Shown here in pieces: positions 1 to 12,181 of a DNA stretch of 64,000 nucleotides. Source of the DNA: Diplodia intermedia (lineage: Eukaryota > Ascomycota > Dothideomycetes > Botryosphaeriales > Botryosphaeriaceae). Numbering within the stretch: position 1 is the first letter of the stretch; each line of letters starts with the position of its first letter. Where the stretch lies: NCBI GenBank assembly GCA_021495925.1, contig JAKEKT010000025.1:124001-188000 (forward strand). The letters are read 5' to 3'. Under the pieces are notes generated by a model. That model ran no database searches and was not told the DNA's origin. It saw nothing but the letters and a program-made list of their open reading frames with translations. The translations under genes and the position numbers were made by a program.

Positions 1-187
1 ATGTCCTAGGTGGTGCTAAGAGAGCTCGGATTTTCTGTCACCCGATATGATCGACCATCTTCATCGGAGCACGGCGGGAGGTCTGATGGTGCTGTTCCAT
101 GCAGTCAAGGCTCACGCCTGTCAACTGCCAGTACTTAATGGTTAGCTGTCAGTCGATACTTCATCAAAGCAGCACAAGCGCCGCAAT

Positions 188-259
188 GGGTCTGTGGTTT
201 AGTGGTATAATACTCCCTTAGCATGGGAGTGGTCCGGGGTTCGATTCCCCGCGGATCCA
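188..259 (+). tRNA. tRNA-Ala (anticodon AGC)
   Basis: The stretch folds as a complete cloverleaf of 72 nt without an intron. The acceptor stem is 188-194 with 252-258 and A259 is the discriminator base. The anticodon stem is CTCCC/GGGAG (213-217, 225-229) around a seven-base loop with AGC at 220-222. The T arm has the classic GGTTCGATTCC core. The third acceptor pair is G-U, the main identity element of alanine tRNA, which agrees with the anticodon. CCA is not encoded, as expected in eukaryotes. Confidence 0.95.
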
Positions 260-264
260 GTGAT

Positions 265-281
265 CCTGGTTCAATTCCAGG
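265..281 (+). other. second T-arm-like hairpin directly after the tRNA
   Basis: CCTGG, a loop TTCAATT and CCAGG form a five-pair stem with a seven-base loop, the geometry of a tRNA T arm. It begins 6 nt after the tRNA discriminator base. No acceptor, D or anticodon arm belongs to it. It could be the remnant of a partial tandem tRNA copy or a coincidence. Confidence 0.4.
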
Positions 282-292
282 GTTATACCTTC

Positions 293-298
293 TTTTTT
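293..298 (+). terminator. probable RNA polymerase III terminator of the tRNA gene
   Basis: A run of six T lies 34 nt after the mature 3' end and is the first run of four or more T downstream of the tRNA. It fits a Pol III stop. If it is the one used, the precursor trailer contains the T-arm-like hairpin at 265-281. Confidence 0.6.
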
Positions 299-2476
299 GC
301 ATCCACGATGTCCATGGGGGAGGTGGTTGGTGTTGACGGCTCGGGAGGCAATGGTGGTGGATTTCTTTTGGTTTTGGTGCAACACCAGGGATTGCGGCTG
401 ACGAACTCGGGCCGGGCAGCGATGCAAGAGAGCGGCAAGATCAGCTTGTGTCGTTGCGTGGGTGGCTGGTTGGTATGTACATGGGAGTGTACAGAAAATT
501 TTTGCGGGGGTCGGGTCGGGTCGGAGTGTCGGAGGTCGGAGACGAGCGGCAGGGGCCCGGCAACGCTAGCGCCCGAACCGGCCGAGTCCGCCGATGCGAC
601 TACGACGCGCGCATGACCCTGCGTGGCGTGGGAGGGAAAAAGGAGAGACGAGCCTCGGTCGTGGGCAAATTGAACATACGGGCGGCCGGCGGTGCGCATC
701 ATTGGCGACGTCAAGGCTGGCAGGCGTGAATGCTCTGTACGGAGCGCATTCGTGGCAGACATGATGCGGACCTGCAGCCTGGCCTTCGATAAAACATACA
801 AGACCACCGTCGGAAGGCGGCCTCGAGGATTGCGGAGGGTGAAAATAATCTTCACACCTACGTAGGTCGGTCCCGCTCTTCGCCGCATCGTGGGCTGCCG
901 TGCAAGCTCGGTCGGTCAAAGCTGTCGTCTGGGCGGCCGGCTTGGCTTCGTACCGGAAAATCACCACGGCAGGCTGGCGTATCTCCTGAGGGAGCGCAGT
1001 TTTCTCTTTTTTTTTCTTTTTTCACCTTCTCTCTCGAATGGGACGAGGTGACGCGATCACGATGAGTGGTTGAGGGCGAGCGTCTCGGTGCCGGCCGTAC
1101 GCGGCACTTGTGTCCGCGAGCTTGCGTTGCCGCCGTTGTGGAGGGGCAGGCATGCGCAAGCGCCTGCTGGATCGAGAGAGCGGACGCCTGCACAGCCTCG
1201 CGGGGCGCTGCGGCGGGCGTCTCAGGATGTGTGCTGGCGCGAGGTGAAACGGGGTAGAAGTCGCTGCGGTGATCTCGCGAATCTGGCGGGAGCGCTATGG
1301 CAGCGAGCGTTGCTATTTGCAGCGGCCGGTGGCCCGTGGTTTGATTTGCTCCAGCAGCGCTAAGCCTGTTCCTGGCGACGGGCTCCCCTGCCATCTCTCC
1401 CGCCCGGCAAATCTTCGCCCAATCGCCCCGTCACCACCACCCACTGCTGCTCCTCGCTTGCGCATCCTCTGCACCGACTCGACCGACTGCTGCCGTCGCC
1501 CGCCGCCGCGCTCGTCTGATCGCCCGTCTGCCCGCCGCCCGCTGCCCGCTGCCCGCTGCCCAGTGCCCCGCCCTGCGAGCTAACAGCTTCTATCGTTTCG
1601 AGATCTGTCAGCCTCTCCATTAAACGGGTCGCCATGTGGACCTCTATCTCTGGTGACCGCTGCCCCAGGCCTTCCCGCGGAGGCTGCGTCGCCTGGTCGC
1701 TGGAATGAGCCGCCGTCGTCCTTGTTCGACTGCCCGATTGCGCCAGCCCGATGCCGCTTTGGGCAACCGTCGCTTAGTGAGTCCCTCGAAAGGGCCTATG
1801 TGTCTTGGCATCGCTTCGGTTGACCATGCGCCCTGTGCCCTCGACCCCAGCATGGAAGCTTCCTCTGCAACCTACCCACTTTCGACCCAAGTCCCGGACA
1901 CTGCTCAGTGGCGTGGACGATACGTGCCGCTCATCCGTTCTGGCCTCTTCCGGATCGTCGCCCTCTGTCTCGGTTGACTGGTGATGTGCCGTTTCCTGCA
2001 TCTGCGCTCGTCAGTGTCTGCTGCTCGGAACTCGCGTTCTTCCTACCCTCTGCATCCAATAATGCGGGGGCATTGCTCCTTTGGATTGGCGCCGCATGCC
2101 GGGGTCTGCGCGTACACCTGCCCACCTGTCAGGACACTTAAAACGTTTCAGCTATAGCCAAGCCCCGGAACGACTTGGTTGGTTTGCCAGTAGCCCTTTG
2201 CGGCACTCTGCGCGAGGGTCCGCCCTGGTCACCCTACTATAGAAGGCAATACCCGCCATGCCGACCAGTCAGGTCCTTGTTCGCCCCTCCCGTTCCTCTC
2301 CGTCGGACCTGCCGCTCTCTTTCTCCCCAGTCGAGCAGAGCTTGACTGACTCTGCTCGCATTGTCGTTCTTTCTTTCGCCCAATTCCCTGCCCACCACTC
2401 CTTTCACCCCGACATCTAGCTGCCCCGCAGCACGACGATCTTTTGCAACCTCTACTCGTTATATCTAATACTAATC
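299..2476. other. intergenic region, promoter side of the 2477 gene
   Basis: I see no gene. The frames here are short, overlapping and unrecognisable. The last 200 bases are rich in C and T, the usual look of a filamentous-fungal core promoter or leader. No transposon, tRNA or clear TATA element was identified. Confidence 0.5.
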
Positions 2477-4179
2477 ATGGGCGGCTTTGCAAGTATTGGC
2501 TTGGTCTGGAAGTTCTTGTGGGTGAACCTGCAGAAGCGCCTCCCGTATCCGAGCTGACGTTGCTTGCAGTATCGTTTTTGCGTGCCTGATCGTGCTCACC
2601 ATCCTTGCCGGGCTCTGCAAGCTCCTCTACAACAGGCACCAGTAGGCTTCATCTTTCTAGCCCGCTCGCCATCGCATTGCTTATCCGTTCTCTAGGTTGA
2701 AGAAGCACATCGCGCTCAAGGAACAGCAAAACGCAGCGGAACCGGACAATCTAGCCTTGAATGATAGAACGAGGGATGAGGGGGATCTTTTTGGAATCAG
2801 GGCATTGGAAGCTGGATACTATGGCGGCGTTGCCCAATCCCGCCCAGGCTCTCCGACCGGGTCTTCAATGGGCTCCTCTTCCAGACATCCTTCCGTCAGC
2901 ACCAACACCTTGATCGGCAGCGCCGCTTCTCAGACACCAAAGCTTATCTCCCCCGCCACCAGCGTCACGAATCTGCCCCACAGCAGAAACACTTCTGAAG
3001 ATGTTGCACCGAAGACGCCATCATCCCCGCCGCGCAAGAACCTGCCGCGCAGGAACACGCCGCCCACCTTGAGGCTGGAACCCTCACAAGCAGAGCTTAC
3101 TGGTAGGAAGAACCACGGCGTTGTTCAAGTCGTCGTTCAGAGGCCTGCTTCTCCCACCGCACCCACTTCTCCTCTTTCCCCCAAGTCCGTATCGCACCAC
3201 GACATGGGCCCCAGCTCTCCGGCCATTCGCATATCGTCGGCGCCGGATGATCACGAGGAGAGCCCAATGTCGCCCGAAGTCCTCCGCCCTGCCGATTACA
3301 ACCCAGAGGCACCGCAGCTTCCCATAGTGGAGTCCGTGTCGCGCATCTCGTGGAGGCCTTCAACTGCAGACGACACGGCCGCAAATGCGTACTCGATGGC
3401 TGCCTCGTTGGATTACACCATGGGCGCTCCCTCTACGGGAAGCAACCCTTCATCACCGGCACGCAGCGCATCTCCGCTCCCGTCACCCGTCAGAGTGTAC
3501 CCGCAATCTTACATCCCCCGGCGTTCGCGAGATGAGGGCCGCTCGATTTTCCCCGCTGAGCCTCCCCAACCACGATCCAGGAAGAGCTCCTTCTCGTCAA
3601 CCAGGAGCCGCCGCACGAGTTAGTTTTTCTCGTTTGACGTGCTGTCGCTGAATACGACTTGTTGACATTGCTGTAGAAGCCGAGGACGAGGAAGATGTCC
3701 CCGCTGTACCATGTTTGGAAATCGAATCCGACTTCTACATCCTCCAACCCACGGTTTATACGCCGCAACACAAACGTGACGTGAGCGCATCTGAGAGCGC
3801 TTACAGCACGGACTCTCTAAACCGTCGCTCGTCGGTCTCTAGTGCTGAGACGGTCACGGAAGAGCCGTTGGCGGCCACCAAACTCGGGCTTGAGCGCAGT
3901 GACAGCATGTCCAGCCGGAGACAGAGCATCGGGGCCAACTCGCTGATGCCACCGCCGTCGCCAAACCCCGGCAGCACGGACCGATTCAGCGACTTTTTCG
4001 ACGCCTATTACCGGCATTCGCAGTCGATGGATCCGAGCGTCGAGGTTGGGCGGGTGGAAACGTTGGCGATTCCGCCGAGGCATTCGACCATCGTCGAGGT
4101 GCCGACACCACTGGCGTCGCCGATGCCCAACAGCAATCGCATGAGTGTACAGATGGCCCAGCCCGGGATGGCGCTCTGA
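2477..4179 (+). CDS. uncharacterised single-pass membrane protein, 512 aa
   Basis: Exons are 2477-2517, 2570-2641, 2696-3618 and 3677-4179. All junctions are GT-AG and the frame is kept, giving 512 residues. Residues about 12-33 form one strong hydrophobic segment (WKFFIVFACLIVLTILAGL), preceded by only a few residues and followed by KLLYNRHQLKKH, so the chain is probably anchored at its N-terminus with the bulk in the cytoplasm. The rest is rich in Ser and Pro with many SP motifs, low in predicted order, and has no catalytic motif that I recognise. The ATG is the first in the open frame and follows a C/T-rich leader. I do not recognise the family. The membrane anchor is carried by the first two exons (41 and 72 nt), so a gene finder could easily miss it. 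Confidence 0.8.
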
Positions 4180-5367
4180 CGGAGCGTGATGTAGAACAGC
4201 GAGCGAAGTCGCTGATGCATATTCCCCAAGGCGTTTTCCTTTTCCTTTAAGCGACACCACTGCGAGAATTTCTTGATGATTCTGATTCCCACCGAGTCGT
4301 TTTTCCTTTTTGTTGATCTCTCACTGTCAAGACCGCGCAATATCGCTTTGCGACGGCATCTCTCTTACTACTCAACCACCTCCTTATACGGCACCTGCGG
4401 CCAATGACGCGCACACAAGAAGACAAGCAAGACGGAAGAAGATAGATACAGGCACTTGTATATAGTAAAAGTGTATAATAGTAATAATACCCTTTCTGCC
4501 GGGGCGATGCGCGTCTTTCCAAGGACAGGCGCAGCTCCTCAGAGGGCCGAAGAGCAACAAGCAAAAGTCTCGTAGCAATGGTGATTGCCGGTTGTCGGTG
4601 ACTCTCGCGCCAATGAGGACGACGGTTTTATGAGGAGCCGATCGTTGTTAGACGAAGTGGACTCTGAGGCGTCGAGATGGCCGCACAATGAGCTGACCAC
4701 CACGTGTTTGTGGTGAAGACGGCGCCCGCGCTCCCCCCGCATTTGGCTGTTGGTGCGACCGTGCAACGGCGAGGAACAGGTGGCCGGCTCCCACCGCCGC
4801 CGCTGCAACGGCGGGCGGCAATCGGCAATCAGACTCCGTTCCTGCATGTGAAAGCGCGGCAGTCTCACCGCCCTCAGCAACGCCCGCGCGCCCCTGTCCG
4901 CCTTCGCTTTTGTTGCGCCACCCGATTCCCCATTATCATGACTCTGGCCTAGCAATCGCGAGACCCCTCGACGACTTTTTTTTCTTCTCTCGCCCTCTCG
5001 GCTCGTTCCACACGTCACCACTCCCTGGGGCCAATCTTAATACTTTAATTGATCATTGGACGACTGCATTTTATAATAAGCTCGGGACCCTGCAGCAATT
5101 TCTGGACCAACAAAACGCGCTCGGCTGATCCTATTCGTTCCCTCGCGCCGCAATCGAGGGATCCGTTGGACCCTCTCAACCCGTTGACCTCCACCGACAC
5201 CGACCTCCACCACACCCGCCCAATCCTCCGCCGCCGACAACTCGCGCCCCCCTTTCCGACGAAACCCATTGCATCGTCGTCGTCATCTTCCGCAGCCGCA
5301 GCAGCAGCAGCAACGCACCACCACCACGCCACCCACACACAACAATCAGCCCGACGACACGCACGCC
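4180..5367. other. intergenic region upstream of ERG1
   Basis: Nothing coding is seen. It holds the 3' flank of the membrane-protein gene and the ERG1 promoter. An AT-rich patch around 5035-5080 (with TATAATAA near 5072) is a possible TATA-like site, but this is weak. I could not identify a sterol-response element with confidence. Confidence 0.4.
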
Positions 5368-5413
5368 CAACAACAACAACAACCAACTCGCAACAACAAC
5401 AACAACAACAACA
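5368..5413 (+). repeat. CAA-repeat leader in front of the ERG1 start codon
   Basis: Two runs of CAA repeats, broken by CCAACTCG, reach the ATG at 5414. Unstructured CAA leaders are known to support efficient scanning and translation in eukaryotes. A role here is an inference. Confidence 0.7.
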
Positions 5414-7075
5414 ATGCCGCTCATCCTCGACGACGGCAGCGCGTCGCCGGCGGGCACGGACCCGACGGCGCAGGGCCCGTTCCGCGACGAGCGCGAGCGG
5501 CGGCGGCGGGTGCACCACGACGCGGACGCGGTCGTCATCGGGGCGGGCGTGTTCGGCACGGCGGCGGCGGTGGCGCTGGCGCGGCAGGGGCGGTCGGTGA
5601 TTTTGCTGGAGCGGTCGCTGCGCGAGCCGGACCGCATCGTGGGCGAGCTGCTGCAGCCGGGCGGCGTGCAGGCGCTGCGCGCGCTGGGCCTGGGGCGCTG
5701 CCTGGACGGCATCGACGCCGTGCCGTGCTTCGGGTACGACGTCGTGTACTACGGCACCGGCGTGGGCATCCCGTATCCGAGGGAAGCGGGCAGCGGCGGC
5801 GCCGGCGGCGAGAAGGGTGGGAAGAGGCCCCAGGGCAAGGGCTTTCATCATGGTCGCTTCATTCAGAGGCTGCGCGAGGCCGCGGCGAGGGAGCCGAATG
5901 TGACGGTGGTGGAGACGGAGGCGAAGGATCTGGTGAGGAATGGGTGGACGGGGCAGGTGCTGGGCGTTGAGTGCTCGACTAAGGGGGAGAAGGACTACGT
6001 GAGTGTTTTCGCGGATTCTCGCGGCTCGTTGATCGGGCTTGCGGGGAGGGAGAGGAGAGAGTGGTTGCTGACGGGACCTGCAGTACTTTGGCCACATCAC
6101 CATCGTGGCCGACGGCTACGCCTCCAAGTTCCGCAAGTCGAACCACCCGCACCGGCCCGAGGTGCGCAGCAAGTTCTTCGCGCTCGAGCTGATCGATGCC
6201 GAGCTGCCCATGCCGGGCCACGGGCACGTCATCCTGACCGAGGGCCCGCCGGTGCTGCTCTACCAGATCGGCACGCACGAGACGCGCGCCCTCATCGACA
6301 TCCCGGACAAGCTGCCCTCGGCCTCGGTCAAGAACGGCGGCGTCAAGAATCACCTGGAGAACGTGGTGCTGCCGAGCCTGCCCAAGTGCGTGCAGCCGAG
6401 CTTCGAGGCCGCCATGCGCGCCGGCAAGCTGCGCTCCATGCCCAACTCGTTCCTGCCGCCCGCCACCAACCGCACCCCCGGCCTGATCATCGCCGGAGAC
6501 GCGCTGAACATGCGCCACCCGCTCACCGGTGGTGGCATGACGGTCGCCTTCAACGACGTTGTGTTGTTGGCCGAGTTGCTGCACCCGGATGTCGTGCCCA
6601 GCCTCGCCGACCACCGCCTCGTGCTCAAGCAGATGAAGGCGTTCCACTGGCGCCGCAAGAACTGGGCCGCCGTCATCAACATCCTCGCGCTGGCGCTGTA
6701 CGCGCTGTTCGCCGCCGACGGTAAGCCTTAAACCCCACTCCTCCCCCCCTCTCACTCGTGCTCGAAACTTGAAAAAGCTAACGTGTCACGGGAAACATAG
6801 ACCCGAACCTGAAAACGCTCCAGCTCGGCTGCTTCCGCTACTTCCAGCGCGGCGGCAACTGCATCGACGGGCCCGTTGGCCTCCTCGCCGGCATCATCCG
6901 CCAGCCGCTCATCCTCTTCTACCACTTCTTCTCCGTCGCGCTGTACGCCATCTGGATCCGCGTCTCGGAGGCGCCGCTGCTGATGAAGCCGTGGGCGCTG
7001 GTCAGCAGCGTCGCCGTCTTCTGGACCGCGTGCAGGGTCATCTTCCCGTACATCTGGTCCGAGTTGAGGCCTTGA
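5414..7075 (+). CDS. ERG1: squalene epoxidase (squalene monooxygenase), 498 aa
   Basis: Exons are 5414-5998, 6084-6720 and 6801-7075, with GT-AG introns. This FAD enzyme of the ER membrane uses oxygen and NADPH to turn squalene into 2,3-oxidosqualene, the first oxygenation step of ergosterol synthesis and the target of allylamine antifungals. The Rossmann motif GAGVFG is at residues 43-48. The family block RIVGELLQPGG follows it. The second FAD motif, GLIIAGDALNMRHPLTGGGMT without its last residue, lies in exon 2. A hydrophobic C-terminal segment (LILFYHFFSVALYAIW) should anchor it in the membrane. Length fits fungal ERG1. The N-terminus has an acidic, Arg-rich extension before the FAD domain, and I see no clear N-terminal membrane segment. 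GC at third codon positions is extreme. Confidence 0.95.
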
Positions 7076-8860
7076 TCGTTGGGACGTGGTGACGCCACGG
7101 CATCTTCTTGTGAGAAGTTGGGACGGTGGTGTTCGTGGACAGAAAAAGATGGGGAGGGCAGCAGAGACGGGGGCTCTGTCGTGTAGATGTATGTTGTGGG
7201 CTGCGCCCCTGCCGTTGTTGTCGTCGTATTCGACGCTATACTGCTTTTGCAAGATGTGCATGGCGGTTTTTCCCCCCCTTTCAGAGAAAGAGAAGGAGAG
7301 ATGAAGACGAATTACTGTTCATGGTTTCGACGAAAGTTTTTATGGCGTTTTCAACGCCGCCTTTGTATAGTACAGACGGCTTTGATCAGTTGCTGTTGAT
7401 GAGAAATAGACCGGTAATTTTTAATGGCACTTGTTCCTTTTTTTCAAGGACGTCACTCACTTGAGAGGGGCGTTCGAACGTATATAACAAGCAAACGCAA
7501 AAAGGCAAAGACTATACAGCGAACAGCTGGAAATCCGCGCTTTGTCTTTCGTGTGGCTCGATCAGCGATCGTGCTGAACGGTTGAGTTCCAACGAATCCT
7601 TCTCCGCGGAGTTGCCGCTTCGGGAAGAAACACGAACACGGTCTGTCTGCCTGGGGGTGTGTTGCCCGGAAAGAAGAGCCGTGCGGATCTTTCGACGATT
7701 CCTCCTCTCTGCCTCTTCTCTTCTCTTGTCCTTCGCCGACAACAACTAGCGCTCCTCCGCTCCATCTTGCTCACCACGCTATTGAGCTCGGAGTCAGCCT
7801 CCTGGAAGACAGTAGGGATCTCTTGCCGGCCGAGGCCAACCCTTTGCATTCTGATCTCGTGTCCTGCTACTCAGAGGCATCCGTCATTCGGCTACCCTCT
7901 GACATCACGACGACGCGACCGGACTACCAAAGGGCGTCGTCCAAGGCAGCTTGAGTGGCGCTGGAGAAGAAGAGATCACCATAGCAGGAGGACCGCAATT
8001 AGGATTCACGATCCCTTCGAGAGGTCCACATCGCCGCGCGACACAGCGAGGCAGGCACTTCCGCCAACGCTTGGACCCGGCCACTCACCTGCCGGGGAGG
8101 CCCAGCGGAGGTCACCAGAGGGTAGATAGAGCTCCTCCTTCGGAGGAGCGATAGCTAGCATCATCCATCTTCTCTCTCATTCCAGCACCCGTCCTCCTCA
8201 ACGCTCCGTCCATGTTCATCCTTACCCTTGCCCAGCATCACGATGGAAAGACACTGATCGCCAGCCCCGGGACCCCCCCCGCATCTCCCCTACATTTCAC
8301 AGACATGGTCCTACACACCGCAGAACAAACAGCAAGGAGGGTATGAAATGCACTGCTGTTCCCGGAAGTTGATTTGGGGGTGGACGCCCCCGCCGATAAC
8401 TCCATCGTCTGACGGCGTCGACCACGACCGCGGATCAAAGGATTGGCGGGGAGGCGGGCGAAGTATTCTATTTTTATGCCGGTGGGTCTAATGAAGAAGG
8501 TCCGAGGACGAAGCTGTGGAAAAGAGAAGTGAACTAGTAACCCCTGGCACTCTATCAAATGGAAAGTCCAGTCCCCGGTCCCGCCTGCCCGACGTACTGT
8601 GTCTGCTTGTGGATATGGCTACCTGCTCTCTAATCAGGGATTAGTCAACAGTACTACACGCCGCATGGTTTAAATTGAACGCAATGATACTCACATCTCG
8701 TCGCACCTTCATTCCAGACTACACGCCATGCCTATCCATCTTACTGAAAACCCGGTCCCTACCCCGACCATCTTCCACCACAGGGACGTGACAAACCTCC
8801 GCTTACGAGGTTTCGTGACCAACTTCCTTCCAGTCGACTAGAAGCGGCATTTCGCGATCA

Positions 8861-8897
8861 CCCCCCTCCCCCCCCCTTTTTTTTTAAAAAAAAAAAA
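8861..8897 (+). repeat. homopolymer block C6-T-C9-T9-A12
   Basis: Runs of C, then nine T, then twelve A follow one another without interruption. The T9A12 part is self-complementary over nine pairs. Confidence 0.9.
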
Positions 8898-10423
8898 TTA
8901 GCCGGATTTGAAGTGGTGCTCGATTATTAAAAAGAAGTATTGTAAAAGAGTCTTAAGCAGGTACCTATGCCCCTACGAGAACGGCGCCGACTCGAGCAAG
9001 TGCTAGATAGCTTATGCACCGGGTCTGTAGATTAACGAAGACCGTGTCATCGGGATATAAGTGTATGATGTGTGGCCCGACGGCAGCGGTAACGATCTGC
9101 CTACTCTTAATTTTCAATACTGCGGGACCTCTTATTGCCCTCTACTACCCGTTAATAATGCGGTGCCGAGTGGAGAGCCGAGACACAGAAGTTGTTGTAT
9201 TTCTTTCTCCTCGATGATTCCTCAAGAGATCCCGCATCCGGGGGAGAAAGACAAGAACGTCTAGAGAAGTTAGTCTTCCTCTCCCATCGAAAACTCTGTC
9301 ATAATTCTCGTCGTTCTCCTCGTCCCTTGCTGTCTATACTAGTGTCGGGACATCTGTGTCTGTGTCGTCTCTGCTCCTTGATATCTCTTTACTACCTCAT
9401 TTCTGCCAAATGACTGGGTTGACCTTCCAGCGGATAACCTTTGCGTGGCTTTCCCCAACAGGTAACGAAGGTAGCAAATATGCCTCAGAGAGACCTATCT
9501 AAGGCACTTCGGTCTGCGTTAAGCGTTCCAGTGTGATTACCAAATGAAAATGTCGCCCCCGTTTATATCATCACCTCCACTTCCAGCTCACTGCCCAGCT
9601 TTAGTTTCTGCCTAATGGAGCCATTCCGCAAAAGCTTAACCTGAGGCACGCGCACTTGGATGACATCATTTCGCCAACGTCATTCAGCCTTAAACAACGG
9701 CCCCTTGAATGCCTTCCAGCCGCCAGGTACGTAGCCTCATCCAGACCGCGCTTCAGAATTGCTTTTTCCCGCGAACCCGAGAGGAGATCACGCTACTGGT
9801 GCCACATGCCCAAGCCGTCATGGCTACACAGGATCGATCGGGGAGGCGACGGGGGAATTCCTGGTCGGCATACCAAGCTTCCACCCTCTCTCTCTCCTCC
9901 CCTTCCCCCTTCCTCCACGGGAAAAAAATGGCAAAACCCGGGATCGCAGGCACACACCACGCCAGATAATGTTGCTCATCACGCGCATTACATGGCACAC
10001 GGCAGATCACAGACCACACACACACCCGCACCTGCATAATCCTTCCACCCAAACACATGTCCATCAGCCACAGCCGGAAGGTTCGCCGAAAAGGTTGCTG
10101 CTGTCTCACTCTCACACCTTCCCCTTCCTCCCCCTTCCACCACATCCCTGGCGCGCGGAATGGGGGGGGTCGAAACGCGCTTATCGATCTGTGCGACCTC
10201 ATCGTGCGACGTGCATATCCGAAAGCCAGGGTTCGCCTGGGGTGGGCCGTGGAGCCGATGGGGGAGGGAAAAGCACAGAAGATTGGCTTGGGACAAAAAA
10301 AGAAAAAAAAAAGCGTTCCCGTGGGATGGCGGCGGTGGCGGCGACACAGAGGGTGGGTGGGTGGTAGGCGGAGAAAAATTGGAAAAGGAGAAAAAAAAAT
10401 TAAAAGAAAGGTGTTGCTTGTTC

Positions 10424-10516
10424 CACACATACACACACACATACACACTCACACTGCTATCTCGCACACGCACACGTACGCGCACATACACCTTCACACA
10501 CCTACACACTCACACA
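10424..10516 (+). repeat. imperfect CA microsatellite
   Basis: About 93 bases are made mostly of CA/CACA units with scattered T and G interruptions. It can be read as open frames rich in His and Thr, which I regard as non-coding. Confidence 0.85.
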
Positions 10517-11362
10517 GTCGCAGTGGCGGTACGACGGCAACGAAAGACGAACTTGTGCGCCAGTTAATGTGCGAGACTTTTGGCAAAAGAAAAAGCCCCA
10601 CATCTGGTAGGCCACCGGCTGAAGTGTGTGCCCCTTCCTTCGACCGCTTCCACATGGGTGTTGCTGCTGCTGTGCGTCTCTCATTGGCGCAAACTTCCAT
10701 CGGTGGCCACATCAGCTCTCTCCCTTCCGCCACACGAGGCCCGGGATTCATCTCGATCAGCGTTGTGTGCTCCGGTCGGAGAAGGAGCGGGAAAGCGGCG
10801 GTCAAATCAATCCTGAGAGTCAAGTCAGGATTACCGTGCCGTACCCGCGATATGCCCACTCACTCTGCCCGGGTGGCTGGTGATATTGCTGGGCTGAGGG
10901 AACGTTGCACGGGATTATGAGCCGCAAAGGACCGTGGCATGAATTCATTGGACGCCCACGGCCCGTTGGTGGCCACATTCTCCTCTCCTCTTCCCTTCTC
11001 TTGCATCTCATTTCCTCCTTCCCAGCTCAGGAGCAGACAGGCGGGACGGATGGCTGCTTGGAGATCCGGCGCATATCTGACTGAGAGGCAACCGGGGGCA
11101 GAGGGAGGCGGTTCGGCCGCTGGCAGGAGTCTTACAGGCACTGTACATATTCGTATGAAGCCGTCTTATTCTTTACTTTTGGCTTCCTTTTTGGTTCCGG
11201 ATATGAAGCAGTCTGTATGTTCTGCATGTACACGCACATGCAAGCGCAGGGCATACACTCACACACACGAATCCCGCGGTCCAGTCGGCGGCAGGCGGGT
11301 GTATGTACACATCAGCAACCTGTGACCACAGAATCAATAGATGCTGCGGTTCCAATGCACTC

Positions 11363-11411
11363 TGCGCGCGCGCACACGCACACAACGCACACGCACGCAC
11401 GCACGCACGCA
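11363..11411 (+). repeat. alternating CG/CA and CACG repeat
   Basis: A GCGCGCGC run is followed by CACACGCACACAACGCAC and CACG tetramers, almost all strictly alternating purine and pyrimidine. This is the type of sequence that can adopt Z-DNA. Confidence 0.8.
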
Positions 11412-12181
11412 GGTAAGATCGATCGGACAGGCACAGGAAAAGGAAAAGAAAAAAAGGATCCGTTCTGCACGCTGCAAGATGAGTCGGTACGACGTGGGCG
11501 GAGATGGTCGGGGCCAGCGGGTAGGCGGTTAAGCAAGGACGGGCGATCTGGTTTGATTGAGAGCAAGAAAAGGCGGGATTGGCGGTCTGGGCTGAACGAG
11601 GTGCGATCTGAACGGGGGCGGGAGAGGAGCGGGTGTGTGGAAGGTTTGAGTTGCAAGGTTCGAAACACAGCAGAACGGCGGCGAGAACGGGGCGATGCTA
11701 CGTACGGGGCACTCACTCTCACCGCTCGCCCCCTTTCTCACACCGCGACTTTCGAGACAAAGCGCCGTCAGACGAAACTGCGCGACGTTGGGGATCGGTG
11801 GTCCTCGCAGGACGAATACGACGGGGCGAGAGGGTGTGGTCTTGGACGGGCGGTTGACTCACGACACTGTCCCTGGGTGGGTAGCTGTTCGGATGGAAAC
11901 GTGAGATTGGATTCAATTTGCCGCTCAAGAATGGTGCAATATTGCTGTGATGAGGCAGCTGCGGTTGGGCTCAATGCTCGGCAGCGCGGGAGAGTGCCGC
12001 GGTTGGACCCTGATCGAAGTGCGTCATCGTTGATCTCCTCCGCGAATTGACTCGCGCGCGCGCTTCGGCCGCGGGGCACAACACCAATTCTCTCCCACCA
12101 ACACCTCAGCCTGCCGCCAAACCACCCCACCACCCTTTCAATCCCTTCCCTTTCCAAACCCTCGTCACACAATCGCCCGCA

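Larger units (their letters stand above)
7076..12181. other. 5.1 kb gene-free region
   Basis: No convincing gene was found on either strand. Apart from short overlapping frames, it holds the homopolymer block at 8861-8897 and CA-type microsatellites at 10424-10516 and 11363-11411. The part from about 8600 to 9700 has a lower GC content than the flanks and might be old transposon debris, but I found no terminal repeats or reverse transcriptase motifs. The right end contains the promoter of the Nudix gene. Confidence 0.5.

Noticed and set aside
5045..6103. Long minus-strand frame opposite ERG1
   Set aside because: A shadow of the GC-rich ERG1 codons, with Cys and Val runs produced by the CAA and CAG leader repeats.
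7750..7953. Short plus-strand frame reading IELGVSLLEDSRDLLPAE
   Set aside because: It looked like a decayed transposon or gene piece, but it is only about 67 codons, has no start and I could connect it to no family.
9342..9464. Possible solo LTR (TGTCGGGACA start, CCCCAACA end)
   Set aside because: The end dinucleotides fit TG...CA, but the following bases do not match a tRNA primer binding site and no second copy or target duplication is visible.
10057..10920. Open frame of 287 codons crossing the CA microsatellite
   Set aside because: It is carried by Lys runs and IHTHIHT repeats from simple sequence, with other frames open over the same stretch. No protein-like segment outside the repeat.
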